Positions 1-8,552 of a stretch of 64,000 nt of DNA are shown in pieces. Position 1 is the stretch's first letter; every line of letters starts with the position of its first letter. Location: assembly GCA_029261855.1 (NCBI GenBank), contig JAJDAN010000032.1, forward strand, positions 124,001 to 188,000, written 5' to 3'. The translations under genes were made by a program, and so were the position numbers. The notes below the pieces were generated by a model. The model ran no database searches. It saw only the letters and a list, made by a program, of their open reading frames with translations, and had not been told where the DNA came from. Source of the DNA: Deltaproteobacteria bacterium (lineage in GTDB: Bacteria > Myxococcota_A > UBA9160 > UBA4427).

Positions 1-878
1 CGGACGGAATCCAGGGCGGCGATCAGTCGCGGCACCGCTGCGTCCGGGCGCGGGGTTGCGCTGTGTCCCGGCGGTCCGCGCGCAGTCAGCTCCAGCCAGC
101 AGGGGCTCTTCTCGGTGACGGCCACGCCCCAGATGCCGGGCTCGTCCGGGGTGGCGGCCCGAATGCTGCCGCCCTCGGTCAGCAGGTACTCGGCGCCCTG
201 CAACAGCTCGGGCCGCTCTCGCGTGAGCCAGCCCGCACCGTAGACACCTCCGCTCTCCTCGTCGGGTGTCGCCAACCAGATGATGTCGCGCGTCAGGGGC
301 TGGTCACGCCGGGCGAGTTCGATCAGCGCGAACAGCTGGATGACCCCGACACCCTTGGCGTCGAGAGCGCCGCGACCGACGACCTGTCCGTCGACGATGC
401 GTCCCTCGAAGGGAGGCACCGTCCACTCGTCGGCGTCCGCCTCGACGACATCGAGATGCGACAACAGCACGATGGGTCGCGCGGGACTCGAGTCGGTCGC
501 ATCGGCGGCGGAGTCCTGCCGACCGGGCAGGCGTACCCAGGCCAGCGCGCGTCGCGGTGCTTCGCCTTCGGGCTGCTCGCCGGGAATTCCGACCACTTGC
601 GCCTCGAGCCCGGCTTCGCGCGCGACTCCCGCCAGGTAGGCGGCCAGGGCGCCCTCGTCACCGGGGGGGTTCACGGTCGGGATCGCGATGGCTCTCGAAA
701 GCACTTCCGCCGCGCGCTCCCCGACCGGCACAGGCGGCCCGCCGAATGGCCAGATCGCCTGTGCGACAGACGGCACGAATGGGATGGCCAGCGCGACCAG
801 CGCGCACACAGCGAGCCCCCCAGGGGATAGTGATCGGAAACAGAAGGAAAGTGGGTTGAATGGGCCCCGCGTGCGCAA
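1..878 (-). CDS. M20-family metallopeptidase, 3' end outside window
   Basis: Not in the ORF track because it runs off the left edge; I translated it from the reverse strand. After a hydrophobic, Ala-rich N-terminus that looks like a signal peptide ending near SVAQA, it reads AIPTVNPPGDEG, then the first metal-ligand motif LLSHLDVVE, the GRGALDAKGVG motif that holds the bridging Asp of M20 peptidases, and TPDEESGG with the catalytic Glu pair. This is the usual M20/M25/M40 order and suits an exported carboxypeptidase or aminoacylase-like enzyme similar to PM20D1. The C-terminal part, with the last ligands, lies beyond position 1. The start is taken as TTG at 878; a GTG inside the hydrophobic segment is an alternative. 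Family call is firm; substrate is unknown. Confidence 0.8.
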   Translation of the reverse strand, partial: MRTRGPFNPLSFCFRSLSPGGLAVCALVALAIPFVPSVAQAIWPFGGPPVPVGERAAEVLSRAIAIPTVNPPGDEGALAAYLAGVAREAGLEAQVVGIPGEQPEGEAPRRALAWVRLPGRQDSAADATDSSPARPIVLLSHLDVVEADADEWTVPPFEGRIVDGQVVGRGALDAKGVGVIQLFALIELARRDQPLTRDIIWLATPDEESGGVYGAGWLTRERPELLQGAEYLLTEGGSIRAATPDEPGIWGVAVTEKSPCWLELTARGPPGHSATPRPDAAVPRLIAALDSV

Positions 879-981
879 CGTGCGTCCTTTCCTTGGCCTC
901 AATCGATCCACGGATCATCGTGCGATTCCGGACGCCAGTGGCTAAGTATACCGCCGGACTGAATCCGCCGGAGGGGACGGA

Positions 982-2418
982 TTGAACGCGCCCCAACATG
1001 CGCGCGGCCATGAGGGATCTCATGCGCCCGCCGAATTGCAGAGGACTGCGCGACGATGTGCGCGCGGTCCGTCGCGTCGTTGGGCCGTGCTCTCGGTCCT
1101 GATCGCACTCGCGTTCGTGTCCGGTGTCGGTGCTTCGCAGGAAGGCACCGAAGCAGGCGAAGTGGTCGCGTCCTTCGATGCGGTTTCCATCGACACGTTG
1201 CCGTTGCACGGACCGTCTGCCTCCGACACGCAAGCGTCCCTGCCGCCGGTTTCCATGGCGCCGGGCTTCGACCGGGTCGACGAGCCGGCGACCGCCGAGC
1301 TGATCGTGGTGACGAAGGGAAGGCTCGCGGCCGGGCAGAGCCTGGGCGGCGAGCTCGGCAAGCGAGGCATCCCCGCTGCGGTGGTGCACCTGATCGCGCA
1401 GGAAGTCCGGCCCTACTTCGACTTCCGTCATTCGCGGCCCGGTCACCGCTACCGACTCGCCCTGGACGCGGACGGCAACGTCGTCGACTTCCGCTACTCG
1501 ACGAGCCTCGAGGAGAGCGTCTATCTCTTCTGGAACGGCGAAACCTACGAGGTGCGCGAAGAGTATGCGGAGCTGACGTCCCGGGTCGTCACGCTCGCGG
1601 GCATCGTCGAGAGCTCGCTCTACGACGCGATCCGTCTGCTCGGAGAGGACCCGCAGCTGGCCGACGACTTCTCCGAGGTCTTCGCCTGGGACATCGACTT
1701 CACCCGCAACGTCAAGTCGGGCGATACCTTCCGCGTCCTCTACGAGCGCCTCTATCTGACCGACGACGACGGCAAGGAAGTGTACATCCGACCCGGTCGC
1801 ATCCTGGCCGCGCGCTACCAGGGCGGCGTGGGAGATCATTCCGCCGTCTACTTCGAGTCGGGCGAAGGGGACGGCAGCTACTTCCGACCGGACGGTACGA
1901 GTGTCGAGCGTGCCTTCCTGGTGGCACCGCTGCGCTACAGCCGCATTTCTTCGACGTTCACGAACGCGCGGCGGCATCCGATCCTGAAGGTGACCCGGCG
2001 ACATCCGGGTATCGACTACGCGGCGTCCGAGGGGACGCCCCTGTGGTCGGTGGCCGAAGGCACGGTCATCTATCGGGGTTGGGCGGGCGCCTCGGGCAAT
2101 CTGGTGAAGGTCCGGCACGCCAACGGCTACGTGTCCCACTATGCCCACCTGTCGCGCTTCGCCGACGGTGTGAAGGTCGGTCAGCGTGTCGAGCAGAAGG
2201 AAGTGATCGGATACGTGGGCCACACCGGCCTCGCGACGGGCTCCCACGTCTGCTTCCGGGTCACGAAGAACGGTCGCTACGTGAACCCCATGGCGATCCG
2301 CAGTCCCGCCGCCAAGCCCCTGGAGTTGAACCAGACTGCGGAATTCGCCCGTACCCGGGATCAGCTCCTCGCCGCCCTCGACATCCATGGCGTGGCGGCC
2401 TCCGACGAGGCGCTCTGA
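982..2418 (+). CDS. M23-family peptidoglycan endopeptidase (MepM/Csd3-like)
   Basis: A 478-residue exported murein hydrolase. A basic N-terminus is followed by a membrane segment (about residues 34-52), a Csd3/OapA-like middle domain (DIDFTRNVKSGDTF, about 235-250), and a C-terminal LytM/M23 domain (about 325-445). Zinc motifs visible are HPGIDYAA, HYAHL and GSHVCFRV. The usual HxH ends in Cys here (HVC), a variant I recall from other bacterial M23 proteins, so activity is still plausible. The start is TTG at 982 because GGAGGGG sits just upstream and no ATG falls in frame. It is expected to cut stem-peptide crosslinks during wall growth. It is transcribed away from the M20 gene, so positions 879-981 should hold divergent promoters. 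Confidence 0.88.
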   Translation: MNAPQHARGHEGSHAPAELQRTARRCARGPSRRWAVLSVLIALAFVSGVGASQEGTEAGEVVASFDAVSIDTLPLHGPSASDTQASLPPVSMAPGFDRVDEPATAELIVVTKGRLAAGQSLGGELGKRGIPAAVVHLIAQEVRPYFDFRHSRPGHRYRLALDADGNVVDFRYSTSLEESVYLFWNGETYEVREEYAELTSRVVTLAGIVESSLYDAIRLLGEDPQLADDFSEVFAWDIDFTRNVKSGDTFRVLYERLYLTDDDGKEVYIRPGRILAARYQGGVGDHSAVYFESGEGDGSYFRPDGTSVERAFLVAPLRYSRISSTFTNARRHPILKVTRRHPGIDYAASEGTPLWSVAEGTVIYRGWAGASGNLVKVRHANGYVSHYAHLSRFADGVKVGQRVEQKEVIGYVGHTGLATGSHVCFRVTKNGRYVNPMAIRSPAAKPLELNQTAEFARTRDQLLAALDIHGVAASDEAL

Positions 2419-2490
2419 AACACGCCCAGGCTCCTGGCATCCAAGGGGGTCTAGAGCGGGACCGGGTGCCGAAGGTCGGGAGGAGTGCGC

Positions 2491-2913
2491 GTGGGTCTTG
2501 GAGAACGTCTCGAAGCGCTGGGTCGGGAGCTCGGCGAGCGAGAAGCTTCGCACGCAGAAGGACGCGCCGAGGCACACGCCCGGGCCGAAGCCCTGCGCGA
2601 GCAGGTGGCGGACGCCCTGTCGAGGTTTCACGCCGCGGCCGCCAAGGCCGGCGCCGATTTCCTGTCGCCCCAGGTGTCCGACGTGCGTGTCGACGACAAG
2701 CACGTCCGTTCGTATCAGCTCGAGCTTTCCCGCGGTCGTCACCGGGCCATCATCACCGTCAAGAGCCGCGGCGAGGTGACTCTCGTCGGGCCCTTCCGGG
2801 TCGGGAAGACCGAAGGGCCGTGTCGTAGTTTCCCGCTTCCGGGGAGCGACGAGTTCGAGGACGCACTCAGCGTCTTCCTCGTTGCCTTCGTCGAGGATGC
2901 GGCGACGCCGTGA
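2491..2913 (+). CDS. Hypothetical 140-residue protein
   Basis: No family recognised. The first half is a charged, Ala/Glu/Arg-rich helix (GERLEALGRELGEREA onward) that could form a coiled coil. The second half looks like a small beta-rich domain (VRSYQLELSRGRHRAIITVK). There are no membrane segments and no signal peptide. GTG at 2491 is preferred to the GTG at 2485 because GGGAGGA ends six bases before it. The stop overlaps the GTG of the NTPase gene as GTGA, so the two are probably translationally coupled. Confidence 0.6.
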   Translation: MGLGERLEALGRELGEREASHAEGRAEAHARAEALREQVADALSRFHAAAAKAGADFLSPQVSDVRVDDKHVRSYQLELSRGRHRAIITVKSRGEVTLVGPFRVGKTEGPCRSFPLPGSDEFEDALSVFLVAFVEDAATP

Positions 2914-3548
2914 CGCCTTCGTCACCGCTCGCGCGGATCGCTTCCGTGCGGGTCGGCACGCTGAACGGTCCGAAGATCGAGGCGGTTCGTTCGGCGCTCG
3001 CACCCTACGCACCCGGCGTCGCCGTCGAGGGAATTGCGGTCGAGAGCGGCGTCCCCGAGCAGCCGGTGGGTTACGACGAGATCGTGGCGGGCGCGCGCAC
3101 ACGTGCCCGGAGCGCGCTGGCGTCTGGCTGCTGTGAGCTGGCGGTCGGGATCGAGGACGGCCTCGTCGAGATCGTACTCGAGGGTCGCAGGGCCGTATTC
3201 AACGTAGGCTGCGCGTTCGTGGTCTCGTCGGAGCGCGAGGCTCTGGGCTTTTCTTCGGCGTTCGCGTACCCGCCCCAGTGCGTGGTCCCCGCTCTCGATG
3301 AGCGAGAGCCCATCGGGGATGTCTTCGATCGCGTGTTCCGGGCCTACTCCCAGGACCACTCCCCCGACTCCACGGATTCTGCTCCCTCCGGTACCACCAG
3401 CGGCAACATCGGCAAGCTGACGGGTGGGGTCCTGCCGCGAAGCGACTACGCGCGGCACGCCGTACTATGTGCCCTGGTGCATTTCCTCCATCCGGATCTG
3501 TACGGCCAGGCCCCTCTGACGACCGGGAGTCGCACCCATGAATCCTGA
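2910..3548 (+). CDS. Inosine/xanthosine triphosphatase, YjjX/DUF84 family
   Basis: A 212-residue nucleotide-pool sanitising enzyme of the YjjX (DUF84) type, expected to hydrolyse ITP/XTP and so keep deaminated purines out of RNA and DNA. The family pattern is clear: VGTLNGPKIEAVRSAL at the start, GVPEQPVGYDEIVAGARTRA, CELAVGIEDGLVE, then a C-terminal GKLTGGVLPRSDYARHAVL block ending in a PDLYG-like tail. The length is slightly above that of E. coli YjjX. It starts at GTG 2910, overlapping the preceding gene, and its end overlaps the start of gshA by 11 nt, which points to one transcript. Confidence 0.85.
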   Translation: MTPSSPLARIASVRVGTLNGPKIEAVRSALAPYAPGVAVEGIAVESGVPEQPVGYDEIVAGARTRARSALASGCCELAVGIEDGLVEIVLEGRRAVFNVGCAFVVSSEREALGFSSAFAYPPQCVVPALDEREPIGDVFDRVFRAYSQDHSPDSTDSAPSGTTSGNIGKLTGGVLPRSDYARHAVLCALVHFLHPDLYGQAPLTTGSRTHES

Positions 3549-4893
3549 ACAATCGGTCAGCGGCCTGCCCGATCTGCTCGACTACTTTCGCGAAGCCGAG
3601 AAGCCCGTCTCCGATTTCCGGATCGGAACCGAGCACGAGAAGATCGTGATCCACGGCGACACGCGAGCGCGTGTCCCCTACGCGGGGGAGCGCGGCATCG
3701 GCGCCCTGCTCGAGCGCATCGCCGCCCGCGACGGTTGGGAGCGGGTCTACGAAGGGGACGAAGGGGACCGCCGACTGATCGCGCTGCTGAAGGACCGCGC
3801 GTCGATCAGCCTCGAGCCCGGCGGTCAGATCGAGCTTTCGGGCGCACCCCTCGCGACCATCCGGGAGACCTGTCGCGAATTCACACGGCACGTCGACCTC
3901 GTCAAGGAAGTGTCCCACGACATGGGCATCGTGTGGCTCGCGCTCGGCGCCGATCCCGTCCACGAGGTGGCCGAGATCCCGCGCATGCCCAAGGCGCGTT
4001 ACGACATCATGCGGCGCTATCTGCCCGGTCAGGGCAGTCTCGCCCTCGACATGATGCATTCGACGGCCACCGTGCAAGCGAACTTCGACTACGCGAGCGA
4101 GGCCGACATGGCGTCGAAGCTGCGAGCGGCGATGGCCTGCTCGCCGTTGTCATCGGCATTGTTCGCGAATTCGCCGATCCTGGCGGGCAAGGAGAGCGGC
4201 TTCGTGAGCCGCCGCGTCGAGATCTGGCGCCACATGGACCCGGATCGCTGCGGGTTGCTGCCCTTCGTCTTCGAGGCAGACTTTGGATACGAGGACTACG
4301 CCCGTTGGGCGCTCGACATCCCGATGTTCTTCCTCATCCGCGACCATCGCTACCGGCAGGCCACCGAGGTCACCTTCCGCCAGTTCCTCGAGAACGGCTT
4401 CCAGGGGGAGTCGGCCACCCTGGGCGACTGGGACGTTCACCTCACGACCCTGTTCCCCGAAGTGCGTCTCAAGCGGGTGATCGAGGTGCGGGGCTCGGAC
4501 GCCGTACCGCCGGGCTTGATCTGCGCGCTTCCCGCTCTGTGGAAGGGGATCCTCTACGACGACCAGGCCTGCGCTGCGGCCTGGCAGCTGATGGAGGGTC
4601 TGAGCCTGCCGGAACGCGAGGCGTTGCTTGCCGACGTGGCTCGGCGCGGGCTGGCGGCCGAGGCCGCGGGTCGCCCGGTGCTCGAGCTCGCGCGCGCCTT
4701 CGTCGAGACATCCGCCGAAGGGCTGCGCCGAATCGCCGAACGCGGTGAGACCGACGCCGACGAGCGGAGCTTCCTCGATCCCATTCGAGATCTGCTCGAC
4801 CGCGGCAAGAGCCCGGGCGAGATCATCCTCGATTCCTGGCGCGGCGAATGGCAGGGAGACGTCGACCGTCTGATCGAGGCTTCGCGTTACTGA
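3538..4893 (+). CDS. gshA: Glutamate-cysteine ligase, plant/proteobacterial (GCS2) type
   Basis: Catalyses ATP-dependent joining of glutamate and cysteine, the first step of glutathione synthesis, in the cytoplasm. The 451 residues match the plant/alphaproteobacterial class: FRIGTEHEKIV near residue 30, SISLEPGGQIELSG near 97-110, MHSTATVQANFDY near 166-180, PFVFEADFGYEDYARW near 242-257 and PEVRLKRVIEVRGSD near 313. No GshB is present nearby, so the second step must be encoded elsewhere. It starts at ATG 3538 inside the end of the NTPase gene. Confidence 0.94.
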   Translation: MNPEQSVSGLPDLLDYFREAEKPVSDFRIGTEHEKIVIHGDTRARVPYAGERGIGALLERIAARDGWERVYEGDEGDRRLIALLKDRASISLEPGGQIELSGAPLATIRETCREFTRHVDLVKEVSHDMGIVWLALGADPVHEVAEIPRMPKARYDIMRRYLPGQGSLALDMMHSTATVQANFDYASEADMASKLRAAMACSPLSSALFANSPILAGKESGFVSRRVEIWRHMDPDRCGLLPFVFEADFGYEDYARWALDIPMFFLIRDHRYRQATEVTFRQFLENGFQGESATLGDWDVHLTTLFPEVRLKRVIEVRGSDAVPPGLICALPALWKGILYDDQACAAAWQLMEGLSLPEREALLADVARRGLAAEAAGRPVLELARAFVETSAEGLRRIAERGETDADERSFLDPIRDLLDRGKSPGEIILDSWRGEWQGDVDRLIEASRY

Positions 4894-4995
4894 CGCGAAC
4901 GACCAGACGATTTCGGGCTCCCGGGACGCCCCCCCGAGTGTGATAAAGTCCCGGCTCCGCGAATTCCAGACCCCATCTCTGGGAGGCTCCCTCCG

Positions 4996-5556
4996 ATGAG
5001 TGCGACTTCGTTCAAAGTCACCTTCAAGCTCGACGAAGACGACACGAAGTACTTCCGGTCCCTGTTCCGCAAGGCGAAGAAGGCCGCATCCGATCAGGAC
5101 GAGGGGGAGATCCTTTCGGCCGCGCATGCGCTGGTCAAGAGTGTGCGGAGCAACAAGAAGACGCCGGGCTTCGTCATCGATGCCATCGAGACCCTGCAGG
5201 ACCTCACCGAGATCATCGACGACAAGGACTATGCGGCTCCGAAAAAGGTGAGGGGGGAGGTTCTCGCGGCGCTCGCCTATTTTGCCAACGCCGAAGACCT
5301 GATCCCCGACAACATCCCGGTGCTCGGCTTCCTCGACGACGCGATCATGATCAAGTTCGTCGAAGACGAGTTCAAGCACGAGCTCAACGCCTTCCGGAAG
5401 TTCCGAAAGTTCGTGCGGGGCGCCGAGCAGCGGCCCTGGACGAAGGTCGCCTCCGACCGGTTGCCCGCGCGGCTCGATGTCATGCGCGCGAAGCTCCGAG
5501 CCGAAGTCGAGCGCAAGATCCAGGCCGACCTGAAAAAGGGTGGCGCCCGCTTCTGA
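4996..5556 (+). CDS. DUF1232 (YkvA-like) protein
   Basis: A 186-residue protein with a DUF1232 core at about residues 85-125: ALAYFANAEDLIPDNIPVLGFLDDAIMI. In this family the Asp-x-Ile-Pro-Asp segment precedes a LGxLDDA helix; the molecular function is not established. The flanks are charged and helical. Most DUF1232 proteins are membrane-associated, but here the core is the only moderately hydrophobic stretch. A TGTGATAAAG sequence about 50 nt upstream could be an extended -10 element. It lies 21 nt before the REC-PAS gene and may be cotranscribed with it. Confidence 0.8.
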   Translation: MSATSFKVTFKLDEDDTKYFRSLFRKAKKAASDQDEGEILSAAHALVKSVRSNKKTPGFVIDAIETLQDLTEIIDDKDYAAPKKVRGEVLAALAYFANAEDLIPDNIPVLGFLDDAIMIKFVEDEFKHELNAFRKFRKFVRGAEQRPWTKVASDRLPARLDVMRAKLRAEVERKIQADLKKGGARF

Positions 5557-5577
5557 GCGTCGTTCTCGTGCGAGAGC

Positions 5578-6723
5578 ATGAGCCTCAGCATTCCCATTCC
5601 CGACCCGCCGCGCATCCTGATCGTCGACGACGAGGAAGCCATCCTCGAGACGATGTCCTACACCTTCATGGACGTCTACGAGGTCTTCACGTCCAGCGAC
5701 GCACGCGCTGCGCTCGACATCCTGGACGAGCACGCGCCGGTCGCCTGTGTGATCACCGACCAGCGAATGCCCGGAATGACGGGCGTCGAATTCCTCGCCG
5801 AGGCGTCCAAGCGCCACCCCGAGACCGTGCGCATCATGCTCACGGGCTTCGCGGACACAGACGCCACCATTCAGGCGATCAACGACGGCCACGTCTATGC
5901 CTACGTCAACAAGCCGTGGGAGCCGGAAGACCTCAAGCAGACGGTCAAGCGCGCCGTCGAACACAACCACCTCGCGGCCGAGAACATCCGCCTCGTCGCA
6001 GAGCTTCGGAACACCAACTTCTTCCTCGAAGCCGTGATGGACCGACTCGGCACCGGCGCCCTGGCGGTGGACTCCCAGGGGATCGTCCGTGCGGCCAACC
6101 GGCCCGCGCGCGAGTACCTCGCCCTGGGCGACGACCCGCGCGGAACCTCGCTGCCCAAGGTGCTCGAGAAGCTGGGCATCGACGGGCTCGGCGACACCGT
6201 CATGCGCCTGTTCGACGAAGGCGAGGGCGCCTTCGAGGAGGTGCAGGTCAACGGCGAGCGCCCGCGGCGTCTCCGCATCAGCGCCCAGCGACTCGACGAG
6301 CAGGTGGGCAGCGTGATCGTCTTCAAGGAGGTGTCCCACGAACCCCTGCGTAGACGCTTCGAAGAGGTGGTTGCGTCTCTCGGCCAGGTCGCGGGCGATC
6401 TCCGTCCCTCTCTCGAGGACGCACTGTCCCAGCTGGGCGAAGTCGCGCGCTGCGCCGGGGAGCTCGGCGTGAGGTCGCCGCGCATGGCCGAGCTGAAGGA
6501 GCGCGTGTCACGGGCCCAGACGGCCATCCAGAACTGGCTCGATGTGGACGATCTCGTCGCGCGTGAGGAATACCCCGACGCCCAGCTGCTGCTCGACCGC
6601 ATGCGGGTTGCGTCGAGACGTTGGCCCGACCCGGACGCCCTGCCCGAACGTGTCGCGCAGCTGAACCAGCTGGTCGAGACCTACTACGAGTCCGGCGAGA
6701 ACCCGCGCAAACGTGTCCTCTGA
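5578..6723 (+). CDS. Response regulator, REC-PAS with helical C-terminus
   Basis: A 381-residue signalling protein. The N-terminal receiver domain (about 11-128) has the acidic pair at D17/D18, the phospho-acceptor D61 in VITDQRMPGMTG, T89 in MLTG and K112 in NKPW. A PAS-like domain follows (about 148-255: MDRLGTGALAVDSQGIVRAANRPAREYL). The last 120 residues are helical and charged. I see no DNA-binding, GGDEF, HD-GYP or ATPase domain, so the output may be protein-protein. The RMPGMTGVEFL and LTGFAD pattern is typical of receivers of the RpfG/HD-GYP-linked kind. It overlaps the next gene by 11 nt, suggesting that the membrane protein is its partner. Confidence 0.85.
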   Translation: MSLSIPIPDPPRILIVDDEEAILETMSYTFMDVYEVFTSSDARAALDILDEHAPVACVITDQRMPGMTGVEFLAEASKRHPETVRIMLTGFADTDATIQAINDGHVYAYVNKPWEPEDLKQTVKRAVEHNHLAAENIRLVAELRNTNFFLEAVMDRLGTGALAVDSQGIVRAANRPAREYLALGDDPRGTSLPKVLEKLGIDGLGDTVMRLFDEGEGAFEEVQVNGERPRRLRISAQRLDEQVGSVIVFKEVSHEPLRRRFEEVVASLGQVAGDLRPSLEDALSQLGEVARCAGELGVRSPRMAELKERVSRAQTAIQNWLDVDDLVAREEYPDAQLLLDRMRVASRRWPDPDALPERVAQLNQLVETYYESGENPRKRVL

Positions 6724-8437
6724 CACGCCGGGCGCGACTGACGCGGCCGCTCAGGCGGCAACTCAGCCGGCAGCGCCGGCCGCTTCCGGTGGTGGTCTCG
6801 CGCGACTCGAGCTCCGCATCGAGCGGCTGAACGTCACGCTGCGCTTCACCTTCGCGTTCCATGCCCGCCAGGTGCGTTTCGAGCGCGACGATGGCGAGGG
6901 CTTCGCCTCGCTCTTCCCGGAGACCTTCTCTTTCCACAGCGGGCGCCATGACCCCTCCGAGCTGTCTCTCCAGCTCGACGACCTGCTCCGCAAGCCACGT
7001 CTGCTTTCGGGAAGGGCGCACCTGAGGGACTCGCAGGAGGTCGTGAAGCGCCTGATGTCCGAGGCGCCGCGCTACATCGAGAGCGTTTGCACCCGGCTCG
7101 ACAACGAGGTCGCCCTGGAGCCCGAGCGGCGGGCTCGAGTGCACCAGGACGTCGCCCTGCTGTGCCAGCTGATGTTGCGTTTCATCGAGACCCACGAGCT
7201 GGGGGACACGCGTCCGGTCCGGGTCGGGTCCTTCCTGCTGCGCAAGCAGATCTACAGATCCCTGCGCGTCGTGATGGCCGAGCGGGTCCGGCCGGAGTAC
7301 CTCGAGAGCTGGGTGGCCCGGGAGATCAGCGCCGTCGACCCGACGGACGACCCCACCGAATCGGGCTTCTTCCACGCCCTCGAGAGCGGCGATCCGGACA
7401 TCGTGGACCGCATGGTGGTGCGGATGGCCGAGCGCGCCTTCTATCTCTGGCTCGAGGGGGTCTGTCTCGACGAGAGTAACGAGGCCTTCGAGAAGGAGGA
7501 CTCGCCCTTCGGTTCCCGGGAAGAGGAGGTCCTGAAGGCGATCGTGAGGCCGGGGGCCTCAGGCCTCGAGCGCGCCGGCGATCTGGTGATCTTTCTGCGC
7601 CGCCGGTCGCGGGACTGCCAGCGCATCCTCAAGAAGCTTGAGGCCTGGTTCCTGCGGCAGTACGACATCCGGCACTCGTCGGCGGTGATCCACCATCTCG
7701 GTGTGCTCGAGGAGGAAGGCCGGGTGAACGAGTCCGCCCGTCTCTCCTGGCACACGCCGGTCATCCATACGTCCATCGTGCTGGGGATGGCGGCCCCCTT
7801 CACGCTGGCGGCCTTCGCCTACGATTCGAGTCCGCGTTTCTTCGATCTGCTGTGCTCGGTCGAGGTCGCGGCCATCAACGCCGTCACGGTCTGGTTCCTG
7901 CTCTATCGCTTCCTGTGGAAGCGCGATCTGTCCTTCTTTCACGCCGCCGTTCCCCGCATCGGGGCGGGCATCGTGGTCGGCTATCTGCCGGTTCTCTTCA
8001 TCGACGAGGTGTGGGACCTCGCGAGCCGCTCAGCGGCCACCGTGCTCACCCTCGGGGTGATTCTCGGGCTCATCACGCTCCTCTATATCTATGTCGAGGT
8101 GCACCAGCGGCTGGGCGATACGACCGTGGCCTTCGCGCGGGCCCGGGCGATCTTCCTGCTCGGCGTGTTGCAGGCCTTCGGTGCGGGGATCGTGATCACC
8201 AGCCTGATCGGACCCATCATGGTCAGCCGCAACTGGTCGCCGGACGGCGCGGAGCTGCCCATCGACCAGCTGCGCGCCGGGCTCGAGCCGGTGCTCGGGC
8301 AGCTACCCCGGGTGATCGGCGCCGAGCCCTTTCTGCTGTTTCCGTCCGCCGTGGTCATGATGACCTTCCTTTCGTTCTTCATTGGCATCTTTCTCCAGCT
8401 GATGTGGGAGGAGTTGCCGATCACCGAGCCGCTCTAG
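6713..8437 (+). CDS. Unrecognised polytopic membrane protein
   Basis: 574 residues, no family recognised. Residues 1-340 are soluble, helical and charged, with no motif that I can name. The C-terminal third carries about six hydrophobic segments: SIVLGMAAPFTLAAFA, SVEVAAINAVTVWFLLYRFL, GIVVGYLPVLFI, VLTLGVILGLITLLYIYV, FLLGVLQAFGAGIVI and VMMTFLSFFIGIFLQ. The protein ends soon after the last one. It starts at GTG 6713 inside the REC-PAS gene, so it is likely made in proportion to that regulator. It could be a signalling membrane anchor or an uncharacterised channel; neither can be shown from sequence. Confidence 0.75.
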   Translation: MSSDTPGATDAAAQAATQPAAPAASGGGLARLELRIERLNVTLRFTFAFHARQVRFERDDGEGFASLFPETFSFHSGRHDPSELSLQLDDLLRKPRLLSGRAHLRDSQEVVKRLMSEAPRYIESVCTRLDNEVALEPERRARVHQDVALLCQLMLRFIETHELGDTRPVRVGSFLLRKQIYRSLRVVMAERVRPEYLESWVAREISAVDPTDDPTESGFFHALESGDPDIVDRMVVRMAERAFYLWLEGVCLDESNEAFEKEDSPFGSREEEVLKAIVRPGASGLERAGDLVIFLRRRSRDCQRILKKLEAWFLRQYDIRHSSAVIHHLGVLEEEGRVNESARLSWHTPVIHTSIVLGMAAPFTLAAFAYDSSPRFFDLLCSVEVAAINAVTVWFLLYRFLWKRDLSFFHAAVPRIGAGIVVGYLPVLFIDEVWDLASRSAATVLTLGVILGLITLLYIYVEVHQRLGDTTVAFARARAIFLLGVLQAFGAGIVITSLIGPIMVSRNWSPDGAELPIDQLRAGLEPVLGQLPRVIGAEPFLLFPSAVVMMTFLSFFIGIFLQLMWEELPITEPL

Positions 8438-8552
8438 ATCGGCCCCGCCGGGCCGCCGCCGCTGCAGCGTTTGGGTGCTGTCAAAGACGGCCCGCGGACG
8501 GTGCAGCCGCCTTGTGAGGCGGTACCATCGGTGCCGCAACTCGGGAGGAGCG

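Noticed and set aside
658-3102. 814-residue minus-strand ORF
   Set aside because: It is out of frame with the M20 gene it partly overlaps, and runs opposite the M23, 2491 and NTPase genes. Its composition is Arg/Gly/Val-rich shadow type and no domain is visible.
4930-4950. TGTGATAAAG as a promoter for the DUF1232 gene
   Set aside because: Only the -10 side is convincing; no -35 was found, so it is noted in the gene entry only.
4150-6339. 729-residue minus-strand ORF
   Set aside because: A shadow of gshA, DUF1232 and the REC-PAS gene. The opposite strand carries clear motifs.
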